Part shown: in pieces, positions 1 through 6,527 of the stretch
How positions within the stretch are numbered: the first letter of the stretch is position 1
Layout: each line of letters starts with the position of its first letter
Source: Gammaproteobacteria bacterium
GTDB lineage: Bacteria > Pseudomonadota > Gammaproteobacteria > Pseudomonadales > Azotimanducaceae
Assembly (NCBI GenBank): GCA_027293665.1
Contig: JAPUFN010000133.1
Span: 1-9,553, forward strand
Direction of reading: 5' to 3'
DNA: 9,553 nt
Notes under the pieces: model-generated
Told to the model about the DNA's origin: nothing
Seen by the model: only the letters and a program-made list of their open reading frames with translations
Databases searched by the model: none
Translations under genes and position numbers: made by a program

Positions 1-1
1 C

Positions 2-1927
2 GAGGACACCGCCACCGCAAGCGTCATGAACGACCACTTCGTCAACATCAAAGTCGATCGCGAGGAGCGGCCGGATCTGGACAAGGTTTATCAGACCGCG
101 CATCAACTGCTGACGCAGCAGGCGGGTGGCTGGCCGCTCACCATGTTCCTCGACCCCACAACGTTGCTGCCGTTTTTTGGCGGCACCTACTTCCCGAAGT
201 CCGCCCGCTACCAGCTACCGGGCTTTACCGATCTGCTCCTGCGCATCACCGACGTCTTCACCACCAAACGAGAGTCTCTGGCGCAGCAGAGTGATCAGAT
301 CCGCGAGATACTTTCCCGGCTGAGCAGCAGCGACGCCGGTTCAGCGGATGATCACGAGACGGCGGAAGCGGCCACAAGCCTTACCCAATCTGCCCAGACG
401 CTGCTCGATGAAGCCGCAACGCAACTCTCAACGCAGTACGACCCGGCGGAAGGAGGATTTGGCGACTCTCCGAAATTTCCCATGCCCGGCACCGTGGATC
501 GAGTGCTGCGCTACTGGGCCTTCAGCAAGGGTGCGCGCGACCGGCACTCTCTCGATATGGTGATGACCACCCTCACCAAGATGGCTCGCGGTGGCATCTA
601 CGATCACCTTGCGGGTGGCTTCTGCCGCTACGCCACCGATCGCAGATGGATGGTTCCCCATTTCGAAAAGATGCTCTACGACAACGGCCAGTTGCTCAGT
701 CTGTACGCCGATGTGCTTGCCGTGAGCCCGGATGAGCTTTTTATCCGGGCGGTCAGCGATACCGCCGACTGGCTGCTACGCGAAATGCGCCACCCCGCTG
801 GGGGATTCTATGCAGCGCTCGATGCCGATTCCGAAGGCGAGGAAGGCAAGTACTACGTCTGGCGGCGCGAAGCGATCAAGCGGTTACTCAGCGAGGAGGA
901 ATACCTCGTCATGGAAACGTTGTATGGCCTGGACAAACCGGCAAATTTCGAAGGCAAGTGGAATCTGCATCGCTATGACTCCTGGCCGTCGGTGGTTCAC
1001 CGCCTGTCTATGGATCGGCCGCAGGCGGACGAAATTCTTGCCTCAGCCAGAAGCAAACTGCTCGTTGAGCGCGAGAAGCGCATCCGACCGGGGCTCGACG
1101 ACAAGATTCTGACTGCCTGGAACGGTCTTGCGATCAAGGGACTCGCCAAAGCCGGCGTGCAACTCGATCAGCGCGAGTGGCTGGCAAGCGCGCAAGCCTG
1201 TGCCGACTTTCTGCGTGAATCTGTGTGGCGCGACGGTCAGCTTTACGCCACCTGGAAGGACGGGACTGCGCGGCATCCCGCGTATCTCGACGACTACGCC
1301 AACCTCCTCGACGGCCTGCTCACGCTGCTGTCTGCACAGTGGCGGGAAGCGGATGCAGCCTGGGTCATCGAGCTTGCGGACAGCGTCGTCGAAAATTTAT
1401 ATGATTCGACAAACGGCGGTTTCTATTTCACGTCACACGATCACGAATCACTCATTTACCGACCGAAGCCAACCATGGATGACGCCCTACCACCGGGCAA
1501 CGGCGTGATCACCCGCGTGCTGCTGCAACTCGGCCATCTCTTTGGCGACACCAATTATCTTGACGCCGTCGAACGAACCCTCACCTGGGCGCAACGGCCC
1601 ATCAGGCAGTATCCGGCCGGCCATTGCAGTCTGCTTACGAGTCTCGAACTCTTCGTCAGAAGCAACGAGCAGATCATCATTCGCGGCAACGGTGAGCAAC
1701 TCGAGGAATGGCTGGCTGCCAGCCGGACCGGCTACACCCCATGGCGTCAGGTCTATGCGATCGGCTACGACGGCAACACAACGCTGCCGGCCTACCTGCC
1801 AAAGCTCGTCAGCGCCGAGATGCGCGAGAAGACCGTTGCCTACCGCTGCGAAGGATTGAGCTGTTCACTGCCGATCAATGATCTCGCCGAATTCAGGCAA
1901 TCGCTGGCGAGTGCACCAAGCGGCTGA
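2..1927 (+). CDS. DUF255 / SSP411-family thioredoxin-like plus (alpha/alpha)6-barrel protein, 5'-truncated
   Basis: The reading frame is open from the first bases; 641 residues are visible and the gene begins before the window. The first ATG (position 26) is internal, because the residues before it (EDTATASV) continue the family's N-terminal thioredoxin-like domain, whose usual CHWC-type motif would lie upstream and is not visible. Seen here are the family blocks VDREERPD, GGWPLTMFLDP and GGTYFPKS (nt about 50-205), then the helical barrel blocks EGGFGDSPKFPMP (nt about 450-486), YDHLAGGF and HFEKMLYDNGQ (nt about 600-690), DADSEGEEGKYYVW (nt about 821-862), DDKILTAWNGLAIKG (nt about 1099-1143) and DDALPPGNGV (nt about 1480-1509). 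Relatives are bacterial YyaL-type proteins and animal SPATA20, commonly 650-750 residues. Their barrel resembles N-acylglucosamine 2-epimerases, but no reaction is firmly established, so I assign none. The gene converges on the glycine cleavage operon and is probably an independent transcription unit. Confidence 0.93.
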   Translation, partial: EDTATASVMNDHFVNIKVDREERPDLDKVYQTAHQLLTQQAGGWPLTMFLDPTTLLPFFGGTYFPKSARYQLPGFTDLLLRITDVFTTKRESLAQQSDQIREILSRLSSSDAGSADDHETAEAATSLTQSAQTLLDEAATQLSTQYDPAEGGFGDSPKFPMPGTVDRVLRYWAFSKGARDRHSLDMVMTTLTKMARGGIYDHLAGGFCRYATDRRWMVPHFEKMLYDNGQLLSLYADVLAVSPDELFIRAVSDTADWLLREMRHPAGGFYAALDADSEGEEGKYYVWRREAIKRLLSEEEYLVMETLYGLDKPANFEGKWNLHRYDSWPSVVHRLSMDRPQADEILASARSKLLVEREKRIRPGLDDKILTAWNGLAIKGLAKAGVQLDQREWLASAQACADFLRESVWRDGQLYATWKDGTARHPAYLDDYANLLDGLLTLLSAQWREADAAWVIELADSVVENLYDSTNGGFYFTSHDHESLIYRPKPTMDDALPPGNGVITRVLLQLGHLFGDTNYLDAVERTLTWAQRPIRQYPAGHCSLLTSLELFVRSNEQIIIRGNGEQLEEWLAASRTGYTPWRQVYAIGYDGNTTLPAYLPKLVSAEMREKTVAYRCEGLSCSLPINDLAEFRQSLASAPSG

Positions 1928-1947
1928 ATCCAGCCAGCGACTCGCAG
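1901..1947. terminator. Nested inverted repeats at the convergent gene junction (possible bidirectional terminator)
   Basis: Three pairings are visible around the end of the plus-strand gene. GGCTG/CAGCC (1922-1926 with 1931-1935) forms a 5-bp stem with a 4-nt loop and includes the TGA stop. TCGCTGG/CCAGCGA (1901-1907 with 1934-1940) forms a 7-bp perfect stem. CTGGCGAGT/ACTCGCAG (1904-1912 with 1940-1947) forms an 8-bp stem with one bulge. The last two compete for the same bases. There is no T-run on either side, so this is not a canonical intrinsic terminator. Its place between convergent genes 23 bp apart makes a role in 3'-end formation plausible but unproven. Confidence 0.3.
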
Positions 1948-1950
1948 GGA

Positions 1951-3447
1951 TCAGGAGCTTGCAGCCCGCCAGATGAGATCGAGTTCGCGTGCGGCTTTAA
2001 CATCATCGAGCCGGCGAACCGGCAGGTTGTGTGGAGCGCTCAGCACGATGTCGGGGTCCTGCTCCACCTCTGCCTGAATCGCGACAAGGGCATCGACAAA
2101 TGCATCAAGCTCCGCTTTCGTTTCGGTTTCCGTTGGCTCGATGAGAAAACACTCGGGAATCAACAGCGGAAAGTAAGTGGTAGGAGAGTGGATGCCGTAG
2201 TCCAGCAGGCGTTTGGCGAAATCCATTGCTGAAACACCGAATTGTTTCGACTGGCCGCGAAACGTCACGATGAACTCGTGAGTCGCGCGGCGCTCGGGAT
2301 AGGCAAGCTCAAAGCCCGCTTGCGCCAGACGCGCTGAGAGATAGTTGGCATTGAGGGTTGCGTACTCGCCCACCCGGTGCATGCCCTCCCGGCCCAGCAG
2401 CAGCGCATAGGCCAGCGCCCGCAACAGGATACCGGCGTTACCCATGAACCCCGACAGCCGGCCGATACTGAGCGGCAGGTCTTCTTCGGTCAGCCAGCGA
2501 TAACCGCCACTTTCCCTGGCGACGAACGGTATCGGCAGATGCGGCAACAGCCGCTCGGCAACGCCAACCGGGCCCGCGCCTGGCCCGCCACCACCGTGCG
2601 GGGTGGCAAAAGTCTTGTGCAGATTCATGTGCAACACATCGAATCCCATGTCACCTGGCTTGACCTTGCCGAGGATGGCATTGAGATTGGCGCCGTCGTA
2701 ATAGAGCAGTCCACCCGCATCGTGCACAGTACGGGCGATGGCTTCGATCCGGCGCTCAAAAACGCCGCAAGTGGAAGGGTTGGTCATCATCAGCCCCGCC
2801 GTCTGTGGTCCCACGGCGGCCTTCAGCGCATCAAGGGCCACGTCACCACTGCCATCGACGGCGACCTCGGTCACTTTGTAACCGCACATCACGGCCGTTG
2901 CGGGATTGGTCCCGTGGGCGGCGTTGGGCACGATGATCTCGTTACGCGCAAAATCTTCTCGCGCGTCGTGATAGGCGCGAATCATCGCCACACCGGCAAA
3001 CTCACCTTGAGCGCCGGCCATTGGTGTCAGCGAAACACCCTGCATGCCCGTGACGTCACGCAGGATCTCCTGCAATTCGTAGAGGCAAGCCAGGTAGCCC
3101 TGGCTTACAGCCTCGGGAGCCAGCGGGTGCCGATCGGCAAACCCCGGCAGGTTCGCAGCCTTATGCGCCCCGCGCGGGTTGTACTTCATCGTGCACGATC
3201 CCAGCGGGTAAAACTGAGTATCGATGGAAAAATTCTGCCGTGAGAGGTTGGTGTAGTGCCGAACCGTCTGTAGCTCGGAGACTTCCGGCAGACCGGGCGG
3301 CGTGCTGCGCAGCAGCGCGAGGGGAATGTCCGTGGTGGCGCCAGCGCTCGATCCAGCGGCATCGAGCAACTGTGCGGTGGCGCTGCGTCCCGCGGCACCG
3401 ATATCAAAAATGGTCTGCACGGCCGGCTTCGTGACAGGCACCTTCAT
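1951..3447 (-). CDS. gcvPB: Glycine dehydrogenase (decarboxylating) subunit 2 (P-protein, PLP-binding half)
   Basis: This 498-residue protein is the C-terminal half of glycine decarboxylase. With GcvPA it decarboxylates glycine and passes the aminomethyl group to the lipoyl arm of GcvH in the cytoplasm. It carries the PLP-binding lysine in NLHKTF (K278), preceded by YYDGANLNA (about 249-257) and followed by the glycine-rich HGGGGPGAGPVG. SCTMKYNP (84-91), AHGTNPATA (177-185) and NPSTCGVFE (223-231) are also typical of the family. Length fits the separate subunit (about 480-500). I chose the ATG at 3447-3445 because family homology begins there and because it overlaps the gcvPA stop as ATGA, with a GAG eight bases upstream as a weak ribosome site. 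The frame stays open 107 codons further upstream, but that stretch reads gcvPA out of frame and has no family similarity. Last gene of the cluster. Confidence 0.96.
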   Translation of the reverse strand: MKVPVTKPAVQTIFDIGAAGRSATAQLLDAAGSSAGATTDIPLALLRSTPPGLPEVSELQTVRHYTNLSRQNFSIDTQFYPLGSCTMKYNPRGAHKAANLPGFADRHPLAPEAVSQGYLACLYELQEILRDVTGMQGVSLTPMAGAQGEFAGVAMIRAYHDAREDFARNEIIVPNAAHGTNPATAVMCGYKVTEVAVDGSGDVALDALKAAVGPQTAGLMMTNPSTCGVFERRIEAIARTVHDAGGLLYYDGANLNAILGKVKPGDMGFDVLHMNLHKTFATPHGGGGPGAGPVGVAERLLPHLPIPFVARESGGYRWLTEEDLPLSIGRLSGFMGNAGILLRALAYALLLGREGMHRVGEYATLNANYLSARLAQAGFELAYPERRATHEFIVTFRGQSKQFGVSAMDFAKRLLDYGIHSPTTYFPLLIPECFLIEPTETETKAELDAFVDALVAIQAEVEQDPDIVLSAPHNLPVRRLDDVKAARELDLIWRAASS

Positions 3448-3488
3448 GACACGCGCTCTTTTGCGAGACGCTCTCCTGGGAGGCGCTC
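3444..3488 (-). repeat. Three imperfect 15-bp tandem units at the gcvPA 3' end
   Basis: On the minus strand three consecutive 15-nt units each begin GAGCG: 3488-3474 (ERLPG), 3473-3459 (ERLAK) and 3458-3444 (ERVS plus stop). A more diverged unit precedes them (3503-3489, 9 of 15 bases matching the first), and a similar stretch follows inside the first codons of gcvPB. They give GcvPA a charged tail, and the final unit contains both the gcvPA stop and the gcvPB start. Confidence 0.6.
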
Positions 3489-4850
3489 TTCCGAGAGGCA
3501 TTGGGCCAGCGCATCTGCATAAGCCTGGATTTCGGCTGCGGTGCGTTTTTCCGTGGCACAGACCAGCAGGGCATTTTCCATGTCCGGGTAGTACGCGCCC
3601 AGATCGAGGCCACCAAGTATCTGCCGTTCGAGCAACGCCGGGACGACCGCGGCGGCCGGGCGCGGCAATTCCAGCACCGCCTCGTGGAAGTAAGGTCCGG
3701 TGTAGCGCAGGTCGACACCATCGATTGCCGTCAACGCCGTGATGAGTGCCGCCGTATTTGCATGGCACGCATTAGCTGTCTGCGCCAGACCCGTGGGCCC
3801 AAGCAGGCTCAGATAGATAGTGCCCGCCGTTACGAGCAGTCCCTGATTGGTGCAGATGTTCGACGTGGCTTTACCGCGGCGGATGTGTTGTTCACGCGCC
3901 TGCAATGTCAGCGCGAACCCGGTCCTGCCGTCGAGGTCCTCCGTGCGGCCGATGATGCGTCCCGGCATCTGACGCACCAGTGCCTGGCGGCAGCAGACGA
4001 AGCCAAACGATGGTCCGCCCGACGACATTGGTATGCCGAATGGCTGACCATCACCGCAGGCGATATCGGCGCCGGACGCCGCGGTTGCGCTCCCCCACTC
4101 ACCGGGCGGTTTGAGAATAGCCAGGCTCAACGGGTTAACGAGCGCAATGACCAGCGCCTGACGTTCGTGCGCCCAGGCTGTGAGAGTGTCCACATCTTCG
4201 AGCAGGCCAAAGAAGTTCGGCTGCTGAACCACGATGGCTGCGACATCCGTCACGCCGGCGAGGCTGTCGAGGTCGATGCAACCGGAGTCGGTCAGAGCAA
4301 CGGGGGTGAGCGTAACGCCCTGGTTGCGCACGATATTCTGCGCGGCTTTGCGATACAGCGGATGCACACTTTGCGGTATCAGAACCTCTCGCGACTTCGA
4401 TTTTTTGTTGGCACGAATGGCCATCAGTATTGCTTCAGCCAGGCCTGATGCACCGTCGTAGACCGACGCATTGGACACATCGAGCCCGGTCAGTGCGGCC
4501 AGCATCGATTGATATTCGTATATGAGCTGTAGCGTGCCCTGGCTTGCCTCCGCCTGATAGGGCGTGTACGCCGTCATGAACTCACCGCGAGACGTCAGAT
4601 CCCAGACGGCGGCGGGGATATGATGGTCGTAACATCCCGCACCGAGAAAACAGGATCCGGCGACATCCATCGACGCCCGTTCGCTCAGCTGCTGCAGCAT
4701 CCTCATCTCGCCGACACCCTCCGGCACATCGCTCAGCGTACCGGCACGCAAGCTGTCGGGGATTTCGTCGAACAGGTCTTCAATACTGGCGACGCCGATG
4801 GTCGCCAGCATGGATTCGACTTCTTCCGCCGTATGGGGGATGAAGGGCAT
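3444..4850 (-). CDS. gcvPA: Glycine dehydrogenase (decarboxylating) subunit 1 (P-protein, N-terminal half)
   Basis: This 468-residue protein is the N-terminal half of the glycine cleavage P-protein. It pairs with GcvPB to form the decarboxylase; the PLP lysine lies in the partner. Family blocks in order are FIPHTAEE at the N-terminus, FLGAGCYDHHIPAAV (68-82), YTPYQAEASQGTLQ (95-108), SNASVYDGASGLAEA (126-140), GDGQPFGIPMSSGGPSFGF (266-284), GRTEDLDGRTGF (301-312) and a REQHIRRGKATSNICTNQ stretch (319-336). It is slightly longer than the usual 440-460 residues because of a charged ERLPGERLAKERVS tail. The ATG at 4850 has GGAG eight bases upstream (plus-strand 4859-4862) and matches the family N-terminus. 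It lies 56 bp downstream of gcvH and overlaps gcvPB by 4 nt (ATGA), which suggests coupled translation and 1:1 subunit supply. Confidence 0.96.
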   Translation of the reverse strand: MPFIPHTAEEVESMLATIGVASIEDLFDEIPDSLRAGTLSDVPEGVGEMRMLQQLSERASMDVAGSCFLGAGCYDHHIPAAVWDLTSRGEFMTAYTPYQAEASQGTLQLIYEYQSMLAALTGLDVSNASVYDGASGLAEAILMAIRANKKSKSREVLIPQSVHPLYRKAAQNIVRNQGVTLTPVALTDSGCIDLDSLAGVTDVAAIVVQQPNFFGLLEDVDTLTAWAHERQALVIALVNPLSLAILKPPGEWGSATAASGADIACGDGQPFGIPMSSGGPSFGFVCCRQALVRQMPGRIIGRTEDLDGRTGFALTLQAREQHIRRGKATSNICTNQGLLVTAGTIYLSLLGPTGLAQTANACHANTAALITALTAIDGVDLRYTGPYFHEAVLELPRPAAAVVPALLERQILGGLDLGAYYPDMENALLVCATEKRTAAEIQAYADALAQCLSEERLPGERLAKERVS

Positions 4851-4906
4851 TTACTCAGCTCCGTTTAATCTCAGGTGTGCGCTGGCTTGTGGTGAGCGCC
4901 GTCCGC

Positions 4907-5305
4907 CTAATCTTCCGCTTCAGCGTCGCACAGTTCTGCGTAGGCTTCGGCATCCAGCAGAGCAGCGAGGTCGGTGAGGTCGGTGGGCTCGATCGTAAAA
5001 AACCAACCGTCGCCGTACGGATCCTGGTTGACGTTTTCCGGCGCATCGTCGAGCGCCACATTCACGGCAACCACCGTACCGCCCACCGGCGCGTAGATGT
5101 CCGATGCAGCTTTTACCGACTCGACGACACCGGCCTCTTCCTGGACGGCGAGTAGCCGGCCGATCTCCGGGTGCTCGATATACACGACGTCACCAAGGGC
5201 ATTCTGCGCATGGTCGGAGATACCCACCGTGACCATGCCATCTTCTTCCAGCCTCGCCCATTCGTGGGAGCTGGCATATTTCAGCTCTATCGGGAATTCG
5301 CTCAT
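4907..5305 (-). CDS. gcvH: Glycine cleavage system H protein (lipoyl carrier)
   Basis: GcvH is the small shuttle protein whose lipoyl-lysine carries the aminomethyl group from the P-protein to GcvT and is then reoxidised by dihydrolipoamide dehydrogenase. The 132-residue length is typical. Visible features are the ASSHEWARLEEDG start block (11-23), VGISDHAQNALGDVVYIE (27-44) and the lipoyl site VESVKAASD with the modified lysine K65. The turn YAPVGGTV follows, and the C-terminal helix has a family-typical GDGWFF block (98-103). The strongest Shine-Dalgarno-like run is GAGGAAGG (plus-strand 5319-5326), 13 nt from the ATG and so a little far. The gene sits between gcvT and gcvPA, the usual T-H-P order. 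Its protein is acidic, as expected for the family. Confidence 0.97.
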   Translation of the reverse strand: MSEFPIELKYASSHEWARLEEDGMVTVGISDHAQNALGDVVYIEHPEIGRLLAVQEEAGVVESVKAASDIYAPVGGTVVAVNVALDDAPENVNQDPYGDGWFFTIEPTDLTDLAALLDAEAYAELCDAEAED

Positions 5306-5318
5306 CGAGCTTACGCAC

Positions 5319-5354
5319 CCTTCCTCTTAAGTTGTTTGTCGTTGTTTAAGTTGT
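5319..5354 (-). promoter_or_regulatory. gcvH leader: C/A-rich direct repeat plus ribosome-binding site
   Basis: The 58-bp gcvT-gcvH spacer carries, on the coding (minus) strand, two exact copies of ACAACTTAA (plus coordinates 5346-5354 and 5327-5335), 19 nt apart, with ACAACGACAA between them. The purine-rich GAGGAAGG (5326-5319) follows directly. The stretch is rich in A and C and poor in G, unlike the surrounding GC-rich coding sequence, and should be largely unstructured in RNA. I infer a translation-enhancing or RNA-binding role; none is demonstrated. Confidence 0.35.
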
Positions 5355-5363
5355 CTATCTGAA

Positions 5364-6431
5364 TTACGGCAAGACGCTTTTGCCCCGTCGCACAAAAGGC
5401 GGTCTGACAATTCTCACCGGTTTCAGCAGTCCCCTGACATCAACGTGACAATCGCCTTTTGCTGACTTAGGCACGCGCGCCAGAGCAATACTGTACCCCA
5501 ACGTCGGAGAAAAACTACCACTCGTGATTACGCCTTCCCCTGCTTCGGTGATCACCCTCTGACCGTGGCGCATAACGCCTTTGTCTTCCATCACGAGCCC
5601 CGTCAACTTCTCGTCGACACCCGCCTCACGAATCTGCTCGAGCGCTTCGCGGCCGATGAAAGAACGTGCAGAGTCGTCCCCGGCGATGGTCCAGGCGAGA
5701 TTGGAGACCAGCGGATTCGTCACCTCGTCCATGTCCTGGCCGTAGAGATTCAAGCCAGCTTCGAGGCGCAGCGTATCGCGCGCACCCAGGCCCGCTGGTT
5801 GCACCCCAACGGCTGCCAGATCCGCCCAGAGCTGGCAGGCATCAGCACCCGGCAGCATGATCTCCACGCCATCTTCACCCGTGTAGCCGGTCCGGGCAAT
5901 CAACCACTCACCACGTTCGGTTGCGGAGAACGCAGCAATGTCCGTGACATCACTTTCACCAGAGACCTTCTCAAACGCCTCGATCGCCGCCGGACCCTGC
6001 ACCGCGATCATTGCCAGATCGCGTTCGTGTATCGCGACGTCTTCGTCGTTGTGTTCGCCGAACCACTGCAGCACTTTGTCTCGCGTTGCTGCATTCACGA
6101 CACATCGGTAGTGGTCGGCACGGCGGTATACGATCAAATCGTCGATGATCCCGCCCGCATCGTTGAGGAGAACGCCATACAACGCTTTCCCAGGGACATC
6201 GAGCTTCGCAACATCGTTGGCAACAAGCCGCTGGAGAAACCTTCGATCGTGTTCGCCGAGGATGTCGATGATGGTCATATGCGAGACGTCGAACATGCCG
6301 GCAGCACTTCTGACGGCGTGATGTTCGGCAATCTGGGAACCGTAGTTGACCGGCATGTCCCAGCCCGCGAAGTCGACCATTTTGCCGCCCTGAGCAACGT
6401 GCGCGGCATGCAGAACCGTCTGGTTAGTCAT
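5364..6431 (-). CDS. gcvT: Glycine cleavage system T protein (aminomethyltransferase)
   Basis: GcvT releases ammonia from the aminomethyl-lipoyl arm of GcvH and transfers the one-carbon unit to tetrahydrofolate, giving 5,10-methylene-THF. The 355-residue protein resembles E. coli GcvT along its whole length. Blocks include MVDFAGWDMPVNYGSQ (18-33), MFDVSHM (46-52), VANDVAKL (70-77), GGIIDDLIVY with the conserved aspartate pair D97-D98 near the folate-binding pocket, MIAVQGP, TGYTGEDGVEI, GLGARDTLRLEAGLNLYGQD and SFSPTLGYSIALARVP. The ATG at 6431 is the only start in frame; no ATG, GTG or TTG precedes it in the spacer. No clear Shine-Dalgarno is visible upstream. It is probably the first gene of the gcvT-gcvH-gcvPA-gcvPB unit, separated by 96 bp from the hydroxylase gene upstream. 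Confidence 0.97.
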   Translation of the reverse strand: MTNQTVLHAAHVAQGGKMVDFAGWDMPVNYGSQIAEHHAVRSAAGMFDVSHMTIIDILGEHDRRFLQRLVANDVAKLDVPGKALYGVLLNDAGGIIDDLIVYRRADHYRCVVNAATRDKVLQWFGEHNDEDVAIHERDLAMIAVQGPAAIEAFEKVSGESDVTDIAAFSATERGEWLIARTGYTGEDGVEIMLPGADACQLWADLAAVGVQPAGLGARDTLRLEAGLNLYGQDMDEVTNPLVSNLAWTIAGDDSARSFIGREALEQIREAGVDEKLTGLVMEDKGVMRHGQRVITEAGEGVITSGSFSPTLGYSIALARVPKSAKGDCHVDVRGLLKPVRIVRPPFVRRGKSVLP

Positions 6432-6527
6432 GTGAACGGGCCATTCGAAAGTTTGGAAAATTCTGGTTAGGGGTTGGCGCGCATTGTAGTTGTCCTGCGC
6501 CGAAAACTCCTGTTCGAAAATGCAGCG
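6432..6527 (-). promoter_or_regulatory. Spacer upstream of gcvT with a candidate -10 element
   Basis: This 96-bp spacer is the longest in the window and the likeliest place for a gcv promoter. On the minus strand TACAAT (plus 6483-6488) matches the sigma-70 -10 consensus at five of six positions. No convincing -35 box lies 16-18 bp upstream. The element is flanked by a short inverted repeat, GGCGC/GCGCC (plus 6476-6480 with 6497-6501), which could be an operator or chance. TTCGAA occurs twice (6444-6449, 6513-6518). The conserved core segments of a glycine riboswitch are not recognisable and there is no terminator-like hairpin with a T-run, so the hydroxylase transcript may read through. Confidence 0.25.

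Noticed and set aside
26..28. ATG at 26 as the true start of the DUF255 gene
   Set aside because: The open frame and family-like residues continue upstream to the window edge, so the gene is truncated and this methionine is internal.
2377..3243. 288-codon open frame antisense to gcvPB
   Set aside because: It lies fully within a well-conserved gene on the other strand; such frames arise readily in GC-rich DNA, and the translation shows no recognisable domain.
3448..3768. 107-codon upstream extension of the gcvPB reading frame
   Set aside because: It reads gcvPA out of frame, has no family similarity, and the ATG at 3447 gives the expected N-terminus and length.
3501..4448. 315-codon open frame antisense to gcvPA
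   Set aside because: Shadow of a real gene; basic, composition-biased translation without motifs.
6424..6444. Six-codon minigene (MARSHD) overlapping the gcvT start
   Set aside because: An ATG and stop exist out of frame just before and across the gcvT ATG, but there is no Shine-Dalgarno and short frames like this occur by chance.
5565..6470. 301-codon open frame antisense to gcvT
   Set aside because: Shadow of gcvT; no family similarity or ribosome site.
6432..6527. Glycine riboswitch upstream of gcvT
   Set aside because: Expected from biology, but the conserved aptamer segments are not visible and the spacer is too short for the tandem form.
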